Shown here in pieces: positions 1-7,188 of a stretch of DNA of 9,273 bases (position 1 is the first letter of the stretch; the number at the start of each line of letters is the position of its first letter). The DNA comes from Acidiferrobacteraceae bacterium (lineage in GTDB: Bacteria > Pseudomonadota > Gammaproteobacteria > Arenicellales > UBA868). A program made the translations under genes and the position numbers. Location: contig PBJL01000008.1 of the NCBI GenBank assembly GCA_002721105.1, positions 156,527 to 165,799 of the forward strand, given 5' to 3'. The notes below the pieces were generated by a model. The model saw only the letters and a program-made list of their open reading frames with translations, did not search any database and was not told the DNA's origin.

Positions 1-1178
1 AAATCCAAAAACTGTAGACCACGATTTGTGTATTTTTTTGCAATTGATATTACTAAGCGAAGGTTTGCTTCCACCATTTCTTTCTTGGCGCGTCGAGCCT
101 TCGCTTCTCCAATTGACATGCGTCGGCTTATTTCTTTGATTTCAGAGATTGGTATACCGACTTGTTTTTCTAGCTCTTCGAATTTTTCTCGTAAGACATG
201 GAGTTCGTCGGAATGCGCCCTAAGTACTGATTTACTTCCTTCTTTTCCACGCATGAGACTTCTAATCCAAAAGTGATCCGACTCTCTACCCATAAATTTG
301 TCGAGCACTAGGTTACGTGAAATCTTAGCTTTTTTAATGCATATGTTAGCTACCGCTCGTTCTAGAATGCGTGTAACTTCAACCGTATCACGCATAATTC
401 TTGATAAATTATCTATTTGTTTAGGAGCTAGGCGTAACAGCATCACTTGATCAGCGATTTTTTGTTGATGTTTTTTGAGTTGCGGCGCCCCAATTGCATA
501 TCTTTGTCGCGCTCGTAGAAAACTCTTGTAACTGTTCAGAATCCCATCTATATGTTCTTTCGCTTCTTCGGGATCTGGGCCTACAGGAACCGACGATTCT
601 GATTCCTGGCCACCGTTATCATCTTTAGACTCAGGAGGGCTTGCTAGAATTATTTCTTCCTCAGCATTTGGATCAACAAAGCCCACTATTATCTCGGGTA
701 ACTTTAGCTTTCCTTCTGCATATCGACCAATTATTTCAATTACTTCATTTATCACCAACGGACAAGATGCAATGGCAGCAACACTCTGACGTATGCCATC
801 TTCAATACGTTTGGCGAGATCTATCTCGTCTTGTCTAGTTAAGAGATCGACAGTCCCCATTTCTCGCATATACATACGCACCGGATCTGTCGTTCGTCCG
901 AATTCACTTTCCACAGCTGTTGTAAGTACCGCTTCAGCTTCTTCGACAACCTCTTCTTCATCATTGGTCGTCTTTAATAGTAAAGAATCTGGATCTGGAG
1001 CCGAGTCGAATACATCAATCCCCATGTCATTTATCATGTTGACCACTGTTTCTATCTGGTCGGTATCGTTCATGCCCTCCGGCAGGTGATCATTTATTTC
1101 GCTATATGTCAGGAAACCTTGCTCTTTTCCTTTGATAATTAAGAGCTTCAGTTCTGTCTGTTGGGTCTGAATATCCAT
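1..1178 (-). CDS. rpoD: RNA polymerase sigma factor RpoD (sigma-70), N-terminal part, cut by the window edge
   Basis: Primary sigma factor, which directs RNA polymerase to housekeeping promoters. I translated the minus strand from the ATG at 1178 and obtained 392 codons without a stop before the left edge. Residues 1-60 resemble region 1.1 (KGKEQGFLTYSEINDHLPE). Region 1.2 starts near residue 95 with TTDPVRMYMREMGTVDLLTR. The non-conserved domain follows, with FVDPNAEE at 167-174. Region 2.1 is unmistakable at 357-392 (GEAKARRAKKEMVEANLRL, then ISIAKKYTNRGLQFLD). The rest of region 2 and regions 3 and 4 lie outside the window. The non-conserved region lacks the long Asp/Glu run of E. coli RpoD and is slightly shorter. 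No strong ribosome-binding site precedes the ATG, but the start aligns with the family N-terminus. It is the last gene of the split rpsU-dnaG-rpoD block, 84 bp downstream of dnaG. Confidence 0.97.
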   Translation of the reverse strand, partial: MDIQTQQTELKLLIIKGKEQGFLTYSEINDHLPEGMNDTDQIETVVNMINDMGIDVFDSAPDPDSLLLKTTNDEEEVVEEAEAVLTTAVESEFGRTTDPVRMYMREMGTVDLLTRQDEIDLAKRIEDGIRQSVAAIASCPLVINEVIEIIGRYAEGKLKLPEIIVGFVDPNAEEEIILASPPESKDDNGGQESESSVPVGPDPEEAKEHIDGILNSYKSFLRARQRYAIGAPQLKKHQQKIADQVMLLRLAPKQIDNLSRIMRDTVEVTRILERAVANICIKKAKISRNLVLDKFMGRESDHFWIRSLMRGKEGSKSVLRAHSDELHVLREKFEELEKQVGIPISEIKEISRRMSIGEAKARRAKKEMVEANLRLVISIAKKYTNRGLQFLD

Positions 1179-1227
1179 AAGTTAGGTATACGTTCTCTGT
1201 GTGCTACCGACACCGATTAAACCGTTC

Positions 1228-1236
1228 ATTATAGCA
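1228..1236 (-). promoter_or_regulatory. Extended -10 promoter element upstream of rpoD
   Basis: On the minus strand this reads TGCTATAAT, a perfect TGn extended -10 joined to a consensus TATAAT. A partial -35 (AAGACA, four of six matches to TTGACA) lies 15 bp further upstream, which is short spacing but tolerable for an extended -10 promoter. It sits in the 84 bp dnaG-rpoD gap, so a transcript would start about 40-45 nt before the rpoD ATG. This would give rpoD its own sigma-70-type promoter. It is inferred from sequence only. Confidence 0.5.
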
Positions 1237-1262
1237 TGAAGCGAATCTTGTCTTTATACCTT

Positions 1263-3008
1263 TTACTGGCTCCCGCGCTTCATTCGCAGTTTTTCACGAC
1301 GATTGTAGAGATCAGAGAGTTGTACTTTCTGGTCCCTGTCTAATTTTTCTATCGTTGATCGCTGTAAAATCTCGTTGATCGCAGAGTTTAGGTTTTGTTC
1401 CTCGATCGCAAGAATCGTTTCTTCGAAAAAAGCCTTGAGATTATCGCTACCTACAAAGTGCTCTTTAATTGCTAGTTTTTTTAGAAACCGAAATGTGTCT
1501 CTTTCGCGAAATCGCTCTAGCATTGCAGGCCCAGTAATATCCGGATTATTTTTTGCAATTTCATATATCTCCGTTAAAAGTTGCAACCCGACATCTGGCA
1601 CCATTTCATTGGTTTCCGATAAAGTAGGTAAGGACATATCACAAGCAATGAATGGATTTTGCATGAGAATACTTATAGCTGTTGCAGTAGGTGATAATCG
1701 TTCATCAGGTCTTTTTTGTGTTAATTTCAATTGTTTTTTTTGAGTACGAACATTTCGCAATCCAGACAATAACTGTAATTTGTCTTGCATCAATTCTCGA
1801 AAAGGACCGCTAGGTATTTTTGCAAGTAATGGTTGTGCTGTTTCGGCCAAGCGAGCCCGACCATCGAGTCGGTTAATATCAATTTCTTTTAAGAGGGTAT
1901 CGTAAAAAAAGTCTGATATGGCAGTCGAATTACGTACCATGCTCACAAATGCCTCAGATCCAGATTTCTGAACCACTGAATCAGGATCTTCTCCGTCGGG
2001 TAAGAATAAGAAGCTTGTTTGATGACCGCTAACCATTTCTGGAAGAACTGCCTCTAAGGCCTTCCAGGCAGCCTGCCGTCCAGCGGGATCCCCATCAAAA
2101 CAAAAAATTACGTGAGGAGTGAGGCGAAACAACATCTTTAAGTGATTAGATGTTGTTGCAGTGCCTAGTGTTGCAACCGAATTCTTTATACTTCGTTGTG
2201 TAAGGGAGACGACATCAGTATACCCTTCTACGACCAGGACGTAGTTCTGTTGCCCAATATCGGCCCGTGCTCGATGGAGATTATATAATTCTGATCCTTT
2301 GTGAAATACAGGTGTTTCGGGGGAGTTCAGATATTTGGGCTTATCCTCTCCAAGAATGCGGCCTCCAAATCCGATAACACGCCCTCGCCTGTCATGGATT
2401 GGAAATATGATTCTTGACCTAAAACGGTCGTAATATCCGCGAGTTTGATGAACGCTAAGCAGGCCTGCTTTTTCCATTAAATTTAGTGTTTCTTTATTAT
2501 CTTTTGCAGTTTTTGCAAGGTTATCCCATCCGGTTGGCGCAAAACCTAGCTCAAAATAGGCAGCCATCTGACCCGAGACATTTCGTTTTTTTAGGTAGGT
2601 TACTGCTTGATTTGCTTGGGGGTGATGTCTTAATTGCGCCTTAAACCACTCATTGGCATCTGCGAGGGTTTGTAAAAGGTTCTCAGTTTCATGTTTTTGT
2701 GGCCGAAAGCCATCACCTTTCGGCATCTGTAATCCAACAGTATTAGCTAATTCTTCGACCGCTTCTTCAAAGCTAAAGCTACTAATTTCTCTTAAAAACT
2801 CGATAGCATCTCCGCTCGCTGAGCAACCAAAACAGTGATAGAACTGTTTGCTAGGTGAAACAGTGAATGAGGGAGTTTTTTCATCATGAAAGGGGCACCG
2901 TGCAGTATAGTTACCTCCAGTCTTTTTTAAAGGCACCCGTTCGTCAATTATTTCAACGATATCTACCCTAGCTAAGAGCTGGTCAATGAATTCTTTTGGA
3001 ATGTTCAC
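1263..3008 (-). CDS. dnaG: DNA primase DnaG
   Basis: Makes the RNA primers for Okazaki fragments and leading-strand initiation, working with the replicative helicase DnaB. The protein has 581 residues, the usual length for proteobacterial DnaG. The N-terminal CHC2 zinc-binding domain shows C38, H41, C59 and C62. The central catalytic core carries the conserved YLNSPETPVFHKG segment (226-238). The TOPRIM metal-binding residues are visible: E261 in VVEGYTDVVSL, D305 and D307 in CFDGDPAGR, and D341/D343 in LPDGEDPDS. The C-terminal part (about 440-581) is divergent and corresponds to the helicase-binding domain. The start codon is GTG, supported by a good AAGGA ribosome-binding site 7 nt upstream and by the family N-terminus (IPKEFIDQLLARVDIVEII). 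Unlike the usual arrangement, the gene directly upstream (ctaA) is divergent, so dnaG cannot simply be read from the rpsU promoter without passing antisense through ctaA. Confidence 0.98.
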   Translation of the reverse strand: MNIPKEFIDQLLARVDIVEIIDERVPLKKTGGNYTARCPFHDEKTPSFTVSPSKQFYHCFGCSASGDAIEFLREISSFSFEEAVEELANTVGLQMPKGDGFRPQKHETENLLQTLADANEWFKAQLRHHPQANQAVTYLKKRNVSGQMAAYFELGFAPTGWDNLAKTAKDNKETLNLMEKAGLLSVHQTRGYYDRFRSRIIFPIHDRRGRVIGFGGRILGEDKPKYLNSPETPVFHKGSELYNLHRARADIGQQNYVLVVEGYTDVVSLTQRSIKNSVATLGTATTSNHLKMLFRLTPHVIFCFDGDPAGRQAAWKALEAVLPEMVSGHQTSFLFLPDGEDPDSVVQKSGSEAFVSMVRNSTAISDFFYDTLLKEIDINRLDGRARLAETAQPLLAKIPSGPFRELMQDKLQLLSGLRNVRTQKKQLKLTQKRPDERLSPTATAISILMQNPFIACDMSLPTLSETNEMVPDVGLQLLTEIYEIAKNNPDITGPAMLERFRERDTFRFLKKLAIKEHFVGSDNLKAFFEETILAIEEQNLNSAINEILQRSTIEKLDRDQKVQLSDLYNRREKLRMKRGSQ

Positions 3009-3013
3009 TGATG

Positions 3014-3020
3014 TTTCCTT
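3014..3020 (-). promoter_or_regulatory. Ribosome-binding site that fixes the dnaG GTG start
   Basis: The minus strand reads AAGGAAA, with AAGGA ending 7 nt before the GTG at 3008-3006. It is among the clearest Shine-Dalgarno matches in the window and supports the GTG start. Confidence 0.65.
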
Positions 3021-3030
3021 AATTTCACAC

Positions 3031-3051
3031 TACACAGTTTAGCATTGTGTA
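3031..3051. repeat. Inverted repeat in the ctaA-dnaG divergent region
   Basis: TACACA (3031-3036) and TGTGTA (3046-3051) form a perfect 6 bp inverted repeat with a 9 nt centre, in the 103 bp gap between the divergent dnaG and ctaA genes. It lies 22 bp upstream of the dnaG start. The minus strand of the centre contains TGCTAAACT, a weak extended -10-like sequence pointing at dnaG. It could be an operator, a small hairpin in the dnaG leader, or chance. Nothing else in the gap is convincing. Confidence 0.3.
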
Positions 3052-3111
3052 AAATCGAATCTGCAGACTTTTGAAAATTTGGCGGGATAGTTAGAACTTA
3101 AGCAATGATAG

Positions 3112-4188
3112 ATGGTAATTCTCGTGAATTCAGGTGCTAAAACTACAGTTGATAACGGTGAGGCCTCCCATCTCAAGGACGGTAGGGCAGTGGGTATCTG
3201 GTTGGCTGCTTGTTGCTTACTGATATTCGCTATGATTGTTCTTGGCGGGGTGACGAGATTGACAGGCTCGGGCTTGTCGATGGTCGATTGGCAGCCAATT
3301 TCTGGCGTGATTCCGCCTATTAGTGCAACACAGTGGGAAAAAGAGTTTGCTGCATACCGTGAATCTCCAGAGTACCTTGAGATTAATCGAGGTATGGATC
3401 TAAACGCTTTTAAGACAATATTTTATTTCGAATATGCGCACCGTATGCTAGGTCGGTTCATCGGCATCGCATTTTTGTTGCCGTTCGCATATTTTTGGCT
3501 TAGGCGTAAGATTAACAATAGGGATGTACCACGCTATGTGATTATGTTTATTCTTGGTGGTTTCCAGGGATTACTAGGCTGGTATATGGTACAGAGTGGT
3601 TTAGTCGATATTCCGCATGTTAGTCAGTATCGGCTAACAGCACATTTGGCAGCGGCATTGTTTATCTACGGCTACATTCTATGGATGGCTTTTCCATTAT
3701 TGTGTCCAAAGCGTTCATCACTTGAGGCATCTAGTGTTGGTGGCAAGGCTATGGCAATGATGATATTTATTGCTGTAACTTTATTGTCCGGTGGTTTCGT
3801 AGCAGGATTAAATGCGGGCCATGCTTTTAATACGTTTCCCTTGATGGGTGGGCAGATAATTCCGAGTGGTTATTTCTCGTTAAATCCATGGTGGAAAAAT
3901 CTTTTTGATAATATTCCTTCGGTGCAGTTTAATCATCGCTATTTAGGCATACTTACTTACATCATAGTATGCGTATTTATTTTAAGTAGCTGGAAAGACA
4001 ATATTCTTAAATATCATCGTTGGGTTTTATCGTTACTTTTACTTTCCGTCAGTATACAGGGTGCGTTAGGAATACTGACATTGCTGCTTCATGTGCCAGT
4101 GGTTATAGCGACTGCTCACCAAGCTGTTGGGCTAGTAGTTTTGACGGTTACACTATATCTCGTTTACTTAACCAGAAGTAGATCCTAG
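3112..4188 (+). CDS. ctaA: Heme A synthase, COX15/CtaA family
   Basis: Integral membrane monooxygenase that oxidises the C8 methyl of heme O to give heme A, the cofactor of aa3-type cytochrome c oxidase. The 358-residue protein has about eight hydrophobic segments. The four conserved heme-ligand-type histidines are visible: H110 in FEYAHRMLGR (with E107), H178 in YRLTAHLAAAL, H275 in FNHRYLGILTY and H336 in ATAHQAVGLV. Other family hallmarks are GGVTRLTGSGLSMVDWQPISG (residues 45-65, with a few variable positions), the NRGM motif, and NAGHAFNTFPLMGGQ. The first extracytoplasmic loop has no cysteine pair, unlike the Bacillus-type enzyme, and the length and loops match the alphaproteobacterial/mitochondrial type. 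The ATG at 3112 lacks a clear ribosome-binding site; GTG at 3124 is an alternative. No ctaB or oxidase subunit gene is adjacent. It lies inverted inside the rpsU-yqeY-dnaG-rpoD block. Confidence 0.95.
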   Translation: MVILVNSGAKTTVDNGEASHLKDGRAVGIWLAACCLLIFAMIVLGGVTRLTGSGLSMVDWQPISGVIPPISATQWEKEFAAYRESPEYLEINRGMDLNAFKTIFYFEYAHRMLGRFIGIAFLLPFAYFWLRRKINNRDVPRYVIMFILGGFQGLLGWYMVQSGLVDIPHVSQYRLTAHLAAALFIYGYILWMAFPLLCPKRSSLEASSVGGKAMAMMIFIAVTLLSGGFVAGLNAGHAFNTFPLMGGQIIPSGYFSLNPWWKNLFDNIPSVQFNHRYLGILTYIIVCVFILSSWKDNILKYHRWVLSLLLLSVSIQGALGILTLLLHVPVVIATAHQAVGLVVLTVTLYLVYLTRSRS

Positions 4189-4229
4189 AAAAATCTTGAG
4201 TTTTAGACGATATACAGGCTTCGATCTAC

Positions 4230-4673
4230 CTACTTAAGTTTGTTCTTTACTAGCGAGCTAACAACAGACATGTCGGCACGGCCGGCTGCTTTTTCTTTGA
4301 CTTGATTCATTACTTTACCCATGTCTTTGACAGATAATGCCTTAGTATCTTCTATAATTTCATCAATTAATTTTTTTAGTTGCCCTTCTTCCAATGGTTG
4401 GGGTGTATAAGATTCTAGTATTCGAACCATAGCTAATTCCTTATTTACAAGATCTTCCCGATTGCCCTTTTTAAATTGTTCGATTGCATCATGTCCTTGT
4501 TTTATCATTTTTTGAATCACTGACAAAACATCGCTATCACTGAGTTCTGCATGCTCATCTATTTCTCGCTTTTGAATTGCAGCCTTCAATAGCCGTAATG
4601 TTTCCAATCGAGCGTTATCTTTCGAACGCATCGATTGTTTGATGTCAGTGGAAATTTGTTCTCGTAAGGACAC
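4230..4673 (-). CDS. yqeY: YqeY/GatB-like domain protein
   Basis: Small, mostly helical protein of 147 residues, homologous to the tRNA-binding tail domain of the amidotransferase subunit GatB. Free-standing YqeY proteins have no firmly established function; a role linked to tRNA or aminoacylation is inferred from the homology. Family marks are the N-terminal SLREQISTDIKQSMRSKDN, RLLKAAIQKREID (27-39), the central KQGHDAIEQFKKGNR, and the C-terminal KDMGKVMNQVKEKAAGRADM region. The start codon is GTG at 4673 with no recognisable Shine-Dalgarno sequence, so it may be translated by coupling to rpsU, which ends 29 nt upstream. In several bacterial groups yqeY follows rpsU, so this pair is the conserved remnant of the operon. 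It converges with ctaA over a 41 bp gap in which I see no strong terminator hairpin. Confidence 0.92.
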   Translation of the reverse strand: MSLREQISTDIKQSMRSKDNARLETLRLLKAAIQKREIDEHAELSDSDVLSVIQKMIKQGHDAIEQFKKGNREDLVNKELAMVRILESYTPQPLEEGQLKKLIDEIIEDTKALSVKDMGKVMNQVKEKAAGRADMSVVSSLVKNKLK

Positions 4674-4702
4674 GCCAAAAAGTTTAAACGAGATAGGAAA
4701 TA

Positions 4703-4918
4703 TTAGTACGCTCGGGAACGTCGGGGGTCTTGTCTGGCGGCTCTTTTTTTCTCGCGCTTTTCTGCTGCTGCACCTGCTCGTTTGCGCACAGTAGTAGGTT
4801 TTTCATAGAACTCTCGGCGACGAGATTCGGTGAACACTCCAGCTTTTTCACAAGCGCGACGAAAGCGTCTTAAGATTACATCGAAAGGTTCATCCTGTCT
4901 TACTTTTACACTTGGCAT
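4703..4918 (-). CDS. rpsU: 30S ribosomal protein bS21
   Basis: Small basic protein of the 30S subunit that helps mRNA engage the anti-Shine-Dalgarno region of 16S rRNA. The 71 residues match the E. coli length, with [20 protein letters not shown] at the start, [20 protein letters not shown] in the middle and a highly basic tail rich in Arg, Lys and Ala. The ATG at 4918 is preceded by AAAGAG-type purines about 14 nt upstream. It is the first gene of the macromolecular-synthesis block and is transcribed away from tsaD, as in many gammaproteobacteria. A sigma-70-like promoter lies about 80-105 bp upstream of the start. Confidence 0.98.
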   Translation of the reverse strand: MPSVKVRQDEPFDVILRRFRRACEKAGVFTESRRREFYEKPTTVRKRAGAAAEKREKKRAARQDPRRSRAY

Positions 4919-4995
4919 TAATTGTTTTACTCTTTTTTAGGTTTTTTGCACTGTTTTTGGTTGGGCGCGCGCATTCTAGCTCTTTATGAGCAGTA

Positions 4996-5024
4996 AGTAT
5001 ATGGTAAATTTTGTGAATTGCCAC
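4996..5024 (-). promoter_or_regulatory. Sigma-70-type promoter for rpsU(-yqeY)
   Basis: On the minus strand, GTGGCA (5024-5019, four of six matches to the -35 consensus) is separated by 17 bp from TATACT (5001-4996, five of six matches to the -10). Transcription would start near 4989 and leave a leader of about 70 nt before the rpsU ATG. It lies in the 221 bp AT-rich region between the divergent rpsU and tsaD genes, where a promoter is expected. For tsaD I see a perfect TTGACA at 5041-5046 on the plus strand, but no good -10 at the right distance. Confidence 0.5.
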
Positions 5025-5139
5025 TTTATAATTGATATTGTTGACAAAAATTCACACAAGTATTGACTTAGATTTTGATTTTATCGAAGTTTTTACTTTA
5101 AGACTTTGTTTTGAAAATATTTAACCTCAGAGATTAATT

Positions 5140-6150
5140 ATGCGAGTTTTAGGTATCGAAACTTCCTGTGATGATACTGGTGTTGCACTTTACGATAGTG
5201 ATATTGGTCTAATTGCACATAAATTGGCTTCACAATTAGATACCCACGCACCATACGGCGGTATAGTCCCGGAATTGGCAGCGCGTGATCACATACGTTT
5301 ACTGATGCCGCTCGTTAAATCGGTACTCGATGAATCGGGACCACTGCTTGTTGATGGAGTTGCGTATACGAGAGGGCCAGGGCTAGCAGGCGCACTGCTT
5401 GTCGGCGCTTCTTTTGGACGCGCTCTAGCATTTAGTTGGGGTGTTCCTGCTGTGGGACTGCATCATATGGAAGGTCATTTGCTGTCGCCAATGCTCGAAG
5501 AGAATCGGCCAACATTTCCATTTTTAGCTCTATTGGTTTCCGGTGGTCATTCCATGTTAGTGGATGTGGAAAAGATTGGCTGTTATCGGCTGCTTGGCAG
5601 TACGCGTGACGATTCCGTTGGTGAAGCTTTTGATAAAACTGCAAAACTGTTGGGGTTAGGTTATCCTGGGGGCCCAGCAATTGCTAATGTAGCTAAACAA
5701 GGTGATCCAAAAAGGTTTCAATTTCCACGACCAATGATAAACCAGCCGGGTTTCGATTTCAGTTTCAGCGGCCTTAAGACACATGTTCGCAATATAGTTC
5801 AGAAAATGGATTTGAACGAGCAAGATATAGCTGATATTGCTTGGGCATTCCAAGATGCTGCTGTTGATACACTGGTTATAAAATGTATCCGAGCTATCGA
5901 GGCAACTAAACATAATTGTCTTGTTATTGCCGGGGGCGTTGGGGCAAATATCGAATTGAGAACACGACTCGGTGAACTAGCTGAGCTCAATGGGTTTCGT
6001 TTGTACTATCCACGTTCGGAATTTTGCACAGACAATGGTGCAATGATTGCCTACGCTGGTTGGCAGCGTCTATCCGGCGGCCAGAGCGACAGTAACAGTT
6101 TTTCGGTGCGACCTCGCTGGCTAATTACGGATCTGAAGCCAGTTGAATAG
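5140..6150 (+). CDS. tsaD: tRNA N6-adenosine threonylcarbamoyltransferase TsaD
   Basis: Catalytic subunit that transfers the threonylcarbamoyl group from TC-AMP to A37 of ANN-decoding tRNAs (t6A), working with TsaB and TsaE. The 336-residue length is typical. Signature motifs of the ASKHA-fold Kae1/TsaD family are clear: [14 protein letters not shown] (6-19), [12 protein letters not shown] (40-51), and the metal-binding H109 and H113 in [18 protein letters not shown] (131-138), [19 protein letters not shown] (161-179), DFSFSGLKT (206-214) and GGVGAN (265-270) follow. D298 in [13 protein letters not shown] is the third metal ligand. The ATG at 5140 has a modest AGAG ribosome-binding site 7 nt upstream. 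It is divergent from rpsU and convergent with plsY, whose stop lies 11 bp away. Confidence 0.98.
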   Translation: MRVLGIETSCDDTGVALYDSDIGLIAHKLASQLDTHAPYGGIVPELAARDHIRLLMPLVKSVLDESGPLLVDGVAYTRGPGLAGALLVGASFGRALAFSWGVPAVGLHHMEGHLLSPMLEENRPTFPFLALLVSGGHSMLVDVEKIGCYRLLGSTRDDSVGEAFDKTAKLLGLGYPGGPAIANVAKQGDPKRFQFPRPMINQPGFDFSFSGLKTHVRNIVQKMDLNEQDIADIAWAFQDAAVDTLVIKCIRAIEATKHNCLVIAGGVGANIELRTRLGELAELNGFRLYYPRSEFCTDNGAMIAYAGWQRLSGGQSDSNSFSVRPRWLITDLKPVE

Positions 6151-6161
6151 CATCGCTCAGC

Positions 6162-6755
6162 CTATGACCAAAAATTAATCTTAGGTTCTGTCCCGTTTAA
6201 CAGTCGTTGAATATTTTTTTTATGCCTAAAGATGAGAAGTAGAGCTATCAGAGTAGTCAGACCCATGAAAATATTGGAGTTTAGCCAAAACCAAACATAC
6301 ACAGGAGTGAGAATTGTTGTGATAATAGCGGCTAATGAAGAATATCGGAGCACGAAAGCGGTTACGATCCATGTCCCTATTTGAATTAACGCTATAAAAG
6401 GATTCAAAGCTAAGTAGATACCAAGTGCTGTGGCGACTCCTTTGCCGCCAGTAAATTTAAAATATATAGGGAATAGATGGCCTGAGAATGCTCCAATTGC
6501 TATACCAGATAGAAGAAGAGGATCGCTAGATATCCACTGTTCAACTACCAAAATGGGTAATGTGCCTTTTAAAATATCACCTAACAAAGTCAGGCCAGCA
6601 CCTACTTTGCTACCGAGGCGGAGTACGTTAGTAGCTCCAGGATTGAGTGAGCCATGCTTTCGCGGATCTGGCAGATGTAAAAGCATTGAAACTAAAATCG
6701 CGCTTGACAAAGATCCGATTAGATAAGCACCGATGGTTAAAGACCAATAAATCAT
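6162..6755 (-). CDS. plsY: Acyl-phosphate glycerol-3-phosphate acyltransferase PlsY
   Basis: Inner-membrane enzyme that acylates glycerol-3-phosphate with acyl-phosphate to make lysophosphatidate, the first step of phospholipid synthesis, together with PlsX. I chose the ATG at 6755, giving 197 residues. The reading frame stays open further upstream to 6983, but that extension runs antisense through folB, is not membrane-like, and precedes the usual PlsY N-terminus. All three family motifs are present: GSLNPGATNVLR (35-46), GHLFPIYFKFTGGKGVAT (92-109) and IFRHKKNIQRLLNGTE (175-190). Several hydrophobic membrane segments separate them. The ribosome-binding site is weak. It is divergent from folB, as in many gammaproteobacteria where plsY and folB are neighbours. 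Confidence 0.95.
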   Translation of the reverse strand: MIYWSLTIGAYLIGSLSSAILVSMLLHLPDPRKHGSLNPGATNVLRLGSKVGAGLTLLGDILKGTLPILVVEQWISSDPLLLSGIAIGAFSGHLFPIYFKFTGGKGVATALGIYLALNPFIALIQIGTWIVTAFVLRYSSLAAIITTILTPVYVWFWLNSNIFMGLTTLIALLLIFRHKKNIQRLLNGTEPKINFWS

Positions 6756-6784
6756 CAGAGTAAGTAGTTTAATAATTCTTTGAG

Positions 6785-6790
6785 AGTATA
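6785..6790 (-). promoter_or_regulatory. Possible -10 element for plsY
   Basis: The minus strand reads TATACT, five of six matches to the -10 consensus, about 29 nt before the plsY ATG in the 79 bp plsY-folB gap. No convincing -35 lies 16-18 bp upstream, so the call rests on the hexamer and its position. I could not find a good promoter for folB in the opposite direction. Confidence 0.28.
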
Positions 6791-6834
6791 AACTGTAGTC
6801 AGGGTGAAGTTCGAACGATAATAGAGATAACACT

Positions 6835-7188
6835 GTGGATATAATTTTTTTGCATGGTCTTAAGGTCGAATGTGTAATAGGGATTTGGGAATGGGAGCGT
6901 CGTATTACACAGACGTTGATTTTTGATCTCGATATTGGGTTCGATATAAAGCAGGCTGCAAGAAGTGGTTCGATAGACGACACGCTGAGCTATAGAGAGG
7001 TTGCTAAGCGAGTGAGTAAATATGCAGAGCAAACAAAAGCAAGATTAGTGGAGACTCTAGCAGAAGGTGTTGCAGAGATCGTTTTAGAAGAATTTGGAGC
7101 GTTATGGATCAAGGTAAGAGTAAATAAAAGAAATGCGGTTACCAATGCTACTGATGTAGGTGTTGTTATCGAGCGTGGCAGTCAATAG
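6835..7188 (+). CDS. folB: Dihydroneopterin aldolase FolB
   Basis: Cleaves 7,8-dihydroneopterin to 6-hydroxymethyl-7,8-dihydropterin and glycolaldehyde in folate synthesis; family members often also epimerise the substrate. The 117-residue length fits the family. The N-terminus MDIIFLHGLKVECVIGIWEWER matches the FolB pattern with E21 in the WER segment. LSYREVAKRV contains Y53, LVETLAEGVAE contains E73, and the catalytic lysine is K98 in VNKRNAV, where many relatives have KPGAV. The C-terminus DVGVVIERG is typical. The start codon is GTG at 6835 with AGAG about 10 nt upstream; the family N-terminus supports it over any later codon. The stop codon directly abuts the folK ATG. Confidence 0.95.
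   Translation: MDIIFLHGLKVECVIGIWEWERRITQTLIFDLDIGFDIKQAARSGSIDDTLSYREVAKRVSKYAEQTKARLVETLAEGVAEIVLEEFGALWIKVRVNKRNAVTNATDVGVVIERGSQ

Noticed and set aside
641..1089. Open plus-strand frames opposite rpoD
   Set aside because: They are antisense shadows of the rpoD coding sequence with low-complexity Ser/Leu-rich translations.
1184..1261. 7 bp inverted repeat AGGTATA / TATACCT at the two ends of the dnaG-rpoD gap
   Set aside because: The arms are 64 nt apart with no extension in either direction, so chance is a sufficient explanation.
4189..4229. Possible bidirectional terminator between convergent ctaA and yqeY
   Set aside because: Only an AAAA/TTTT pairing is visible; there is no GC-containing stem followed by a T run.
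5041..5069. Perfect TTGACA hexamer upstream of tsaD
   Set aside because: No acceptable -10 hexamer lies 16-18 bp downstream; the nearest sequence reads TTGACT. I do not call a tsaD promoter.
6756..6983. 76-codon upstream extension of the plsY reading frame
   Set aside because: It overlaps folB on the opposite strand, has no family similarity that I can see, and the PlsY N-terminus begins naturally at the ATG at 6755.
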